From contig JAHLMK010000057.1 in assembly GCA_019915135.1 (NCBI GenBank), positions 1 to 17,873 of the forward strand: 17,873 bases of DNA, written 5' to 3'. The first letter of the stretch is position 1. Each line of letters opens with the position of its first letter. This document shows, one piece after another, positions 1 to 7,436 of the stretch. The notes beneath the pieces are model-generated. The model saw only the letters and a program-made list of their open reading frames with translations. It ran no database searches and was not told the origin of the DNA. The DNA is from Strobilurus pachycystidiatus. Taxonomy: Eukaryota > Basidiomycota > Agaricomycetes > Agaricales > Physalacriaceae. The translations under genes were made by a program, and so were the position numbers.

Positions 1-478
1 GTTCAAGCAACCAGTTAAACCGGTTTAACTGTCTGGGCGGTTTAACCGGTTTGAACTGGTTCAAGACCAGTTTTATCACCACTTAGCTTCAAAATGAACC
101 ACCTAGGAATTGAACCTGGGCCATTCTGAGCCATTTCTACAAGACATGTAGCAAGGACTTTAACCACTGCGCTAAACGGACGTGGTCCTTATGTCTTTTA
201 GAGCCCCAGGAAGACTCTCCAACATCTTTCACCAAAAAAAAAAATTGGGTGTCAAAAGACCAGTTTAAACCGGTCTAAAACCGGTTAAACTGTTGTGCGG
301 TTTAACCGGTTTAACCAGTCTTTTCACAGTTGTGGGTTAATGTAGTGAGATGATAGAACTGTAAACTGAGACTGGTCTTCAGTTCTTTTGATAAGGCCTT
401 TGTATGTTGAACTGCTGGTTCAGTTCAGGTTTTTTTCCGGTTCAGTTGCAGTTTTGACAACTGAACTTTTGAACCCTA
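1..478 (-). mobile_element. hAT-like MITE, copy 1 (truncated by window start)
   Basis: This is the reverse complement of positions 627-1104 with only two differences seen by eye (positions 84 and 89). Its terminus is at 478, reading inward TAGGGTTCAAAAG, the same terminus as the complete copy at 627. By comparison with that 616-bp copy, about 138 bp lie outside the window. It is non-autonomous: no transposase ORF, only a tRNA-like sequence and blocks of AACCGGTT-type palindromes. The adjacent AAGTCGAC at 479-486 would be one of its 8-bp target duplications, but the partner is outside the window. It interrupts the MULE transposase gene. The hAT assignment rests on the TAGGG terminus and the 8-bp duplication of the sister copy. 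Confidence 0.8.
95..188 (-). tRNA. tRNA-like sequence in MITE copy 1 (probably pseudo)
   Basis: Mirror copy of the tRNA-like sequence at 917-1010, identical in its A and B boxes. It is a passenger inside the MITE and not an ordinary tRNA locus. See the plus-strand copy for the structural argument. Confidence 0.4.
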
Positions 479-618
479 AAGTCGACAGTAGCTTTGGTGG
501 AGTCTGAGGCAATCATCCAGGCGCATGGCATCCCGTGGCCCCAATCGTTGCGCGTGAGCAGTGAGAACAGCTTCAAGCCTTCATAATGTGTGGTATTATG
601 AGTAGCATCCAGACCGGC

Positions 619-626
619 AAAGCGCT
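619..626. repeat. 8-bp target site duplication, left of MITE copy 2
   Basis: AAAGCGCT, identical to 1243-1250 on the far side of the MITE. Both lie in frame within the interrupted MULE transposase coding sequence. Confidence 0.88.
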
Positions 627-1242
627 TAGGGTTCAAAAGTTCAGTTGTCAAAACTGCAACTGAACCGGAAAAAAACCTGAACTGAACCAGCAGTTCAACA
701 TACAAAGGCCTTATCAAAAGAACTGAAGACCAGTCTCAGTTTACAGTTCTATCATCTCACTACATTAACCCACAACTGTGAAAAGACTGGTTAAACCGGT
801 TAAACCGCACAACAGTTTAACCGGTTTTAGACCGGTTTAAACTGGTCTTTTGACACCCAATTTTTTTTTTTGGTGAAAGATGTTGGAGAGTCTTCCTGGG
901 GCTCTAAAAGACATAAGGACCACGTCCGTTTAGCGCAGTGGTTAAAGTCCTTGCTACATGTCTTGTAGAAATGGCTCAGAATGGCCCAGGTTCAATTCCT
1001 AGGTGGTTCATTTTGCAGCTGAGTGGTGATAAAACTGGTCTTGAACCAGTTCAAACCGGTTAAACCGCCCAGACAGTTAAACCGGTTTAACTGGTTGCTT
1101 GAACCGTCTCAAAACTGGTCTCTTATGCAACTGCAGTTCAGTTGTGAGTTGCAGGAAAAACTGTAAGGTCAGATCACAGTTCAGTTGTGGTTTTTTGAAA
1201 ATCTTAGAAAAAAACTCAACTGAACTGAACTTTCAAACCCTA
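627..1242 (+). mobile_element. hAT-like MITE, copy 2 (complete, 616 bp)
   Basis: The ends are TAGGGTTCAAAAGTTCAG at 627 and, on the other strand from 1242, TAGGGTTTGAAAGTTCAG: imperfect terminal inverted repeats of about 20 bp with two mismatches. The copy is flanked by a perfect 8-bp direct repeat AAAGCGCT at 619-626 and 1243-1250. An 8-bp duplication together with a TAGGG terminus fits the hAT superfamily. The subterminal regions are dense in AACTGAAC/GTTCAGTT words, as expected for transposase-binding repeats. The interior holds a tRNA-like sequence between two AACCGGTT-rich palindromic blocks (about 781-850 and 1030-1100). There is no credible ORF of its own, so it would depend on a transposase elsewhere. 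Confidence 0.88.
917..1010 (+). tRNA. tRNA-like sequence in MITE copy 2 (probably pseudo)
   Basis: A good A box, TAGCGCAGTGG, is at 931-941 and a good B box, GGTTCAATTCC, at 989-999. GGACCAC at 917-923 pairs with GTGGTTC at 1003-1009 as an acceptor-like stem (one G-U), followed by A1010. CTAC/GTAG with the 7-base loop ATGTCTT resembles an anticodon arm (it would read GUC), and the T arm has a standard 7-base loop. Against a functional tRNA: seven extra bases lie between the acceptor-like stem and the A box, the D stem pairs poorly, and the A-to-B spacing is long. It is best read as a tRNA-derived RNA polymerase III promoter-like segment captured by the MITE. Confidence 0.45.
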
Positions 1243-1250
1243 AAAGCGCT
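1243..1250. repeat. 8-bp target site duplication, right of MITE copy 2
   Basis: AAAGCGCT, matching 619-626 exactly. Confidence 0.88.
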
Positions 1251-2307
1251 GGTGTGCATACTTCTCCCAGCATTCCTTTTGATACAGCGTTTGGATGATC
1301 ATGACGAAAGAGCCGGGAGCAAGACTGCTGTTCCCAGGTGGACAGTCCGAGCTTGCCTTCAGGAAGACATAACAACCGCGAGCGCGTAGGTTCTCAGCCC
1401 ATTGAATGACTGACATGCCATCACGAGAAGCCAGTCGGATAATCTCAGCATCAAGCTGTCAGCGGATAGCACGCACATTGGAGGGCTTGGCAAATTGACG
1501 ACGTGTCGCATTCTGGATATCGTGTAGCTTGTCCAGATTGTCTTCTGCATAGATCTCCTTGCCGCCTTGTATCTCTTGGAGCTGAAAGTGAACTTTTGAA
1601 GAATATGTGACGTGTTTTGAGTAAATCTAACTCACTATCATGTCTTCCTTGACTCCAAGACGCAAGAGCCTCTCAATCTCTACATGAACCGTCCTCAGGA
1701 GACGTGTAAAGATCGCGTTATCAGCTCCAAGAGTGTGATTATGATCTGCATTGCTGAGGCGGCCCAGAACTGTATCGGAGTGGGGATATCTCTTGACAGT
1801 GAGGCGAGCGGGACAGTCATGCTTCTTTGTGTCAACCACACGCTCACGATCTGAGGTCTTCGTATACGCCTTCTTTTCGCCAGTGTTTGCCCGCCCACAG
1901 ACATAAATGTGCTTGTGGGTCCAGTGCATGGCGGCAGATCCTTGAGGCTTTGGGCTCTCCTTGATCAGCCATTCCATGATATTCTCCTCCTCCTCTTCAG
2001 CTTTCCAGGCCATGAATGCGGTCCATGACGCCCAAGAAAGCGCGTATCCGCCCGCTGTGCGGTCGTGCTTGGCCAATCCGACAGGCACGACAGGTACCGG
2101 CTCTGTAATAGAGGTGACGCTGACAGGAAGCGGATCAGGATTGGGTAAATCACCGACATAAAGCTGGAATTGATGGTACGCCATTGAGAGCGCGATGTGG
2201 CAAAGACTGGGGACAGCGTTGAGAGAGTCGGGGAGAGTTGAGTGGGCACACGTGAGTAGAGGGAAAGTTTGTTTATTTGACCAAAGAATAATATAGATAG
2301 TATCCAT

Positions 2308-3052
2308 TGTTCATGTCACAATATAATATTCGCAATGAGGCAGCCAAACAAAACGGCCATTTGCGGAATTTGAAATGCCACGTGCTTGGGGCGGAAAACC
2401 AAAAACTGCTTACCAGCCACTGACTACAGTGTTTCCTGCCTCTCCGCATCCAAAAAGACCTCTCCAACCCCCGCCAACGCCACATGCATCATGCACCCGG
2501 CTGATTGTGTGTCTATGCATCACCTGGGGCTAGACCACACAATGGAAGTGTCGTGATTGTGGAAGAGAGGAGAATCTCTCACCCCCTGCCACCCTTTCCT
2601 GTTGTACGGGTCAAGCTCACCCAAACAGGCCCCGCAGCATGGTGCAGTGTATTGGGAGAGCAAAGAGGGACCCTGGTGTAAGTAGACTTAGTCGATCTCA
2701 CCACCCTACAGTTTGTGCCTGCCCTCACCAAGTTGGTACTTATCTCACTGTGAGTCATCCTCCTTGCCAGTATGCCGTAGAGTAGTCAGTAGTCGTCTAT
2801 GAGCATATATTTTGGCGTAGCCCATTTGTTGCGGAAGTGTAGTACATCCCAACAAGCCTGGCACTTACTCAAACGTCCATACCTCAAATCAGGCAGTTGT
2901 AGAGTGATTATACGAAGAGTTCTGATATGTAGTCAGTACAGATGTAATATGAACAACAAAAAGGGAAAGGAAGGATTATAAGTTACTAAAAGAAGAAAAT
3001 TTGGGCCCTCAAACGAGACTGTCAAATTTATCCCACCAATTATACATCCCGC
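2308..3052. other. Intergenic region between MULE remnant and kinase
   Basis: No gene is supported here. The left part would hold the 5' region of the MULE; its terminal inverted repeat was not identified. From about 2690 to 2960 the sequence is rich in GTAG/CTAC words (GTAGA near 2694, CTACAG near 2706, TGTAGAG near 2895, ATGTAGTC near 2927). This texture also occurs at 4925-5080 and 11870-12060. The last part presumably includes the 3' UTR of the kinase gene. Confidence 0.5.
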
Positions 3053-4908
3053 TCATTCATGGATCTCCACCCTCTCCTCCCACGCCTTTGCATCAACCAG
3101 GGCCTCGAGGTCCACCGGCGTAGCAGGCAGGACGCTCGGGCTTGCGCTGCGTGAGTACGTTGTACCCCGGTGGATAACCCGGCCCCTTCCTCTCTCACTC
3201 AAAGCAGACGAAACAGAGCGTGACAGCCTCTCCCTCGACGGACTCCACATTGGTGCCCTATCCAACTCTCTCTCCATCCTTGACTGCAAGCGCCTAGACC
3301 GCGCCTCCCGATGCGGGTACTCCTCTTCCCTACTCGGCGAGCGGGTCATCCGGCCGCGTCTTGCTGCAGGTAAATCAGTACTCGGCTCCTCACCCCCTAC
3401 AACCCCAACCTCACAACTCCTCTCCCACACCTCCTGCACGCCCCACCTTCTCCCCACATCCCTCTCCAAACACCTCCTCACCACCCTCCCCGTCCCTGTC
3501 CCCCCACCCACCACCTGCGGGATATCCCCATGCCGGATCTTCAAAATCAGGCGCGGCTCAAACACGTCGGCAAACGGCAGCCGGCCTTCGGCGAGCGCGA
3601 AGAGGATGACGCCGAGAGCCCAGACGTTGGCGGCTTTGAGGCGGGTGGTGTAGGGGAGCTTGTGTGCAGGTGAATTGGGATATGAGGCGTGGGAAGGGAG
3701 GAAGAGCTCTGGCGCGGCGTATGGGACGCTGCCTGGGGCGCATTTGGTTTTGCGGTCCTTGCCGTGCGTGGCGACCGTGCGGTGCCGAACAAGAAGGTGC
3801 GGGTGCGTAGGAGGTGCGTGAGGGGTGGACACGCTCAGGGTTCGGTGCAAGACGGCTTTGAGTGCATCGTCGTCGTCGGATTCGTCAGAGGATGTTTTGT
3901 CTTCGTCTACAATCGAATTAGCAATTGCATGAATATAGGAGACAAATAAAACCCACCTTCAATCGCCTTAGCCAGTCCAAAATCACCCACCCTCACACCG
4001 CCCATTTCATCGACCATCACATTCTCCAGCTTCAAATCCAGATGGACGACATGCGCCGTTTTGTGCAGATACAGCATGGCGGACGCCAGCTGCCTAAAAA
4101 GTCTTGGATACTCCCCATCCGTCCCTGTCCCTCCTGCCCTTCTTCCTCTCACAAAATCCAGCAGCGTCCCAGCCAGACACCACATTGTCACGCCTGCCCA
4201 CCATTTGCCTTGGGCGTCACTTTCCAAAGCAAAGAGGGGCAGGATATCCTCGTGCGAGAGTCACAAGTGATCTCCAGATCCGCTCCTCTCGTTTTTGAGC
4301 TTCTACAGCGCATTTTGAGAAGGTTTGCACAACTTTGACGGCAACAGTCCCGCTCCTGTGTATGGTAGACGACGCCCCGTGACCGACCACAGGGCCAAGG
4401 ACATGGCCTGTACTTCCGTGCCCTCCACGGGCAGGCTGCCAAATGGATTTGTCGTGATGCTCTCAACGTCAGAGGACAGTAATGACAATGTGGCAAATGG
4501 ATTGGTGTTGTGTATGGGCAAGGAAAACCAGTCGGACACACTGCTGGAGACTGGTAAACCGTCGATGGCAGAGGGAGAGGATACGGAGCCAAAAGACCCA
4601 AAGGAGGAGAGAAAAATCGCGGTGGGGCTCATCACCTTTGACGGCGCTGACGCCGCCTTGATGTGCGCCGCATTGTCTGACGCTGCGGCTAATTGGGCTG
4701 GGAGCTCCTGCTCGCCAGCGAGGGTAGGAGGCGGCACGGTAGGGGTTATGTCATGAAGTGCGGTAACGACCTGCGGGCGGTCTCCGTCCAGTGGCGGGGA
4801 ATGTATGGACGCAGGGGTTGGTGCGGTAACGACCCGCAGCCGGTCTCGTCTTCCATATCTATGGTGTGCGTATGATGGGGCCGTAGTGGCCTGAAGGGAT
4901 TGGTTCAT
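3053..4908 (-). pseudogene. Ser/Thr protein kinase, basidiomycete type, apparently frameshifted
   Basis: From 4908: a Ser/Pro-rich N-terminus with AIFLSSFGSFGS, then a kinase domain. The Gly-rich loop reads GPVVGHGASSTI and the ATP-binding Lys lies in VAVK (Lys codon 4336-4334). There follow LLDFV, the catalytic loop HLDLKLEN (4044-4021), DFG (3984-3976), a 50-bp intron at 3956-3907 (GTGGGT...TTGTAG, phase 1), PYAAPEL near 3720-3703, and WALGVILFALAEGRLPF. The C-tail is Arg/Ser-rich and ends at the stop 3055-3053. The loop/VAVK segment lies in a different frame from both flanks. The frame must change near 4405-4420 and back near 4258-4264, where dropping 7 nt gives the family-like RSLSHEDILPLF. 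I found no splice sites that solve this. Two conserved positions are altered: HRD/HGD reads HLD, and the helix-F Asp is Asn (codon 3628-3626). Probably a recent pseudogene; assembly errors could mimic the frameshifts. Confidence 0.7.
3484..3509 (-). other. G-quadruplex-capable tract in the kinase coding strand
   Basis: On the minus strand the G runs are 3, 6, 3, 4 and 3 long, with loops of 1, 3, 2 and 1 nt. The plus strand from about 3380 to 3520 is correspondingly C-rich. It encodes a Gly-rich stretch (VVGGGTGTG) in the kinase C-lobe. Confidence 0.5.
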
Positions 4909-5350
4909 CAGGAAAATGCGGATGATCTATGTAGAGCTACAGAAGTGATATAGCAACTGTAGACAAAGTAGATTACCTCCTGTTACATAGTTCTACATAT
5001 TCGGTCTTGTCTACTGTAGGGCCCTGTGCCTGGCACTACCGCTCTATGGTACTACCATCATAAGTCGTAATGCCCTACATGAAGACGTTTCTAGAGCTCG
5101 CTTAGAGTAGATTCCCGACAATTCCGCCTTCGCTATGAGTGTCGCATCAAACTGTGTCGGCATCAGGAACAAATTTGGTCGGTGCCGCCACAGTCCACCG
5201 ACGCTGTCCCGCCACCAACGATGTACCACATTGGTTTCCAGATAGCTAGTAATAGTATTATCATTCATTATAGCGACAAAGTGTGTCAAAAGACGGTACT
5301 GGAACGAACGTGACATGTAGATAAAGAGTTTAAAAGTACGAATGCCCAAT
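4909..5350. promoter_or_regulatory. Intergenic region with GTAG/CTAC word cluster
   Basis: No gene is supported. Between 4925 and 5080 the words ATGTAG, CTACAG, CTGTAGAC, AAGTAG, TTCTACAT, TCTACTGTAG and CCTACATG occur in both orientations. Such short subterminal repeats are typical near the ends of CACTA-like elements, to which I take Plavaka to be related, so this may be the left subterminal region of the element. It would also hold the 3' UTR of the DUF6532 gene and the promoter of the kinase. CACTACC at 5034-5040 is a conceivable terminus, but no convincing partner was found. Confidence 0.35.
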
Positions 5351-7296
5351 CTAAAAGTACTCAGATGCAAAGCCAGCGGCAGAGAACGTTCCCGATGGGG
5401 CGGTAACAGCTCGTGTGGGTGTGGATAAGCCTCCAGCTTGCTTCCTAGTAAAAGAATATGAATTTTGAGACGCGGGTTCTACAACTGGACTTACTTGGCC
5501 TCCGAGAACAGGTTCCGTCGAAAGCTGACAACAGCGTCTGATTGGCCGGTCTGTTGACAATGCGCTTCCCAGCCCTGGAGCCCAGCAAGGATTGCGTCGT
5601 AGCTGTCACTGTATGGATCCGTGCTGAACGAGTTGTTTCCTTCCTCTCCCTTCTCCCAGTTCTCCAACGCACACAAGAACTGAGAACATGTGTCGTCAAA
5701 TTATGTTAGTGTGTAGCATAGCGAGAGTAAACTCACCGCCGCAAAAATCAGAGCAATGGTTTCGAATGCAACTTCTTCGTTCATGAAGAAGCCATCGATG
5801 AGACCGAAGGACTTCCGCTTACGTCCAAAGTAGACAGCGTTGATAGCAGATTGAAGGATAGAAAGGCCGAAGTAGCCTTTCTTGTGGTAGGGATCCTGCA
5901 ACAAATGCGAGAATAGATCAGTATAGCGAATGATTAGGTGATAAACAACAGTACCTGGAACGTGAAGGCATAGTCATTCGTCAACCGCGCAATGAGCTCG
6001 CGGTTGCTCTTGATATCATTTGCATCTGCGGAATTGATGAGACGCCAGATGTTGTTATTGGCAGTAATGGCTTTGACGGTGGTGATTATTTGACCGCGAT
6101 GATGAACCAGACGGGCGGAAATCTAGATGTCAGGGCACGATCAGCAATACAGACTGATAGAATAGTAACCGGGATGTACATACCAGCGAGATCTCATCTG
6201 GCGTTGGGGGGAAAGGCGGTGTAATGCTCCGATACGCCAGCTCCTTATACCATGCCTGCAGAGCAATTCCGTCGAGATCAGTACCCGAGATCCAAGGAGT
6301 CGTGCGTATGATGACGGCTTGAAACCATACGAAGGCACCCTTGACGATGGAGCAACGGTCCGTATCAAGCTTGCGAAGTCCGACGCGTTTCTTCTTCTGT
6401 TTCGATTTCCTCTTCTTCCGACTAGTGACTTCGTCGTCGCTGGATTCAGACGAGGACGAATCCGTGTCTGATACCTCGTGACGAGCACGTCTCTTACGCT
6501 TGCGAGACACCGATGTCAGTACAGCTGTTGAGACCACATTCTAGAGACCGTGAGTGAATATATGTATCAATGTATACGCGACAAACCTGTCCTGAACGTT
6601 GATTTTCCTTCCCGTTGGCCATGTCGAGAGTAAGACCAGCGGGAAGAGTAGGTGGCTTGATTCCTGAACCTGTTGGGCCATTGGTGGTCACCGTAATTGG
6701 GGCCGACTGAACCTGCATAGGATATCGTGAGTCATTGACCATGAAGTAAAGGCAGAACTCGCATCGGAGGGTACTCCAAGTCCAGGATATGCTGCTGTCT
6801 GCTGGTGGTCGGGTGTCTCTAAGCTGTCTTGAGGGATCTCTGTTGGCAAAATCTGAGAGGATTGTCTGGGATCCAAAATGAGTGACATACGAATCTCCCC
6901 CTGCACCTGTCTGGAGTCGGTATTCGGCTCGAAGCTGCCCTCCATGCCGGCTGCGTTGCCTTCGTCACCAACAGGCCAGCCGTAGTCCTGAGGATTCCAG
7001 ACCGGGCCCGACATATCATATGTGACCTGTGAAAGTGCGCCATATTGGTCATGAGAGGTAAATGGGGGATTCATGTCTTCCGCTGGTGCCACAGAGGCAC
7101 GGTGGTTTCGACGTGCTTGCAGACGTGTGTTTCGAAGATTGACCTCTGCTTCTGTTACAAAATTTAGGCCCTCTGGGTAAAAATATAGAGACAGCGACGT
7201 ACGCCAGGCTTGCATCGCTTCGTTTGGCTGGGCTTGACGATGTCGCGGAAGCGGTACCGGATATTCCGACGAGAAATCCCCAAACGAGGAAGCCAT
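5351..7296 (-). CDS. DUF6532-type basidiomycete protein, 519 aa, 8 exons
   Basis: Exons: 7296-7203, 7151-6775, 6712-6587, 6540-6184, 6122-5955, 5895-5737, 5679-5495, 5444-5351. All introns are GT-AG, 46-62 bp, and the spliced frame is open to TAG (1560 nt). The first half is low-complexity. Around residues 210-252 two basic clusters (RKRKRRAR and KKRKSKQKKKR) flank an acidic Ser run, a probable nuclear localisation region. The C-terminal half (about 255-480) is helical: LIARLTNDYAFTFQDP, then GYFGLSILQSAINAVYF, then GFFMNEEVAFETIALIFAA, then FLCALENWEKGEEGNN. From memory this matches DUF6532, a domain expanded in mushrooms with no known activity. The gene is divergent from the Plavaka transposase across 140 bp. 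Its intactness and position suggest an accessory protein of the transposon, perhaps nuclear and DNA- or protein-binding; that role is inference. The least certain junction is the 62-bp intron 6774-6713. Confidence 0.82.
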
Positions 7297-7436
7297 GTGC
7301 GAGAATTCCGGTCAACGACCTAAAAAGAGTGATAGGATGAGGGGGAAGAGAAAGAGAAAAACTATGCCGATGACTAAGCTGTCAGGAGGATGTTTTGTTA
7401 TGGGATCACACTCGCGTACCTTACTCTCTCCTTCCA
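7297..7436. promoter_or_regulatory. Bidirectional promoter region, DUF6532 gene / Plavaka transposase
   Basis: The 140 bp between the two divergent start codons must contain both promoters and 5' leaders. No TATA box is evident. A pyrimidine tract (TTACTCTCTCCTTCC) lies just before the transposase ATG, as is common in fungal genes. Short upstream ATGs on the plus strand (near 7363 and 7400) are out of frame with the transposase and could lower its translation. Confidence 0.6.

Larger units (their letters stand above)
1..1104. repeat. 478-bp near-perfect inverted repeat with 148-bp loop
   Basis: The arms 1-478 and 627-1104 are reverse complements and collinear over their whole length (coordinates sum to 1105); I find two mismatches. 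The loop 479-626 is MULE transposase coding sequence. The repeat arises from two oppositely oriented insertions of one MITE family. The true arms may extend left of the window, up to 616 bp. Confidence 0.95.
479..2307 (-). pseudogene. MULE (Mutator-like) transposase, interrupted and 3'-truncated
   Basis: The coding parts are 2307-1636, an intron 1635-1582 (54 bp, GTGAGT...TTTCAG, phase 0), 1581-1243, and, after the MITE at 627-1242, 626-479. The first exon has a FAR1/WRKY-GCM1-like zinc-binding pattern: YVCGR, then about 30 residues on HDCPARL, then DHNHTLG (Cys-Cys-His-His). The part in the MITE loop reads DATHNTTHYEGLKLF, then RNDWGHGMPCAWMIAS, which resembles the start of the MULE transposase core (first Asp of the DDE set). 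Without the MITE and one target-duplication copy the frame runs straight through, as GEKY..QRFAGLDATH-like coding. Lesions are an in-frame TGA at 1461-1459 (CGA to TGA would restore Arg), the MITE at 627-1242, and a second MITE copy from 478 leftwards. A start at 2184 (MAYHQFQ) is an alternative to 2307. Remaining domains are outside the window or lost. Confidence 0.8.

Noticed and set aside
627..633. TTAGGG/CCCTAA at the MITE ends as telomere repeats
   Set aside because: There is only a single unit at each end, and it is part of the TAGGGTT terminal inverted repeat next to an 8-bp target duplication. No tandem array exists.
4188..4601. 137-codon minus-strand ORF in the kinase region
   Set aside because: It is in neither of the two frames that carry kinase motifs; a shadow of the kinase gene.
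5034..5040. CACTACC as the left terminus of a CACTA-like element
   Set aside because: The reverse complement has only a weak, gapped resemblance to about 11860-11885, and no GTAGTG-type end or target duplication was found on the right.
5044..5370. 108-codon minus-strand ORF right of the kinase
   Set aside because: It overlaps the last exon of the DUF6532 gene and the GTAG/CTAC-rich segment. No motif, and no start context or introns to support it.
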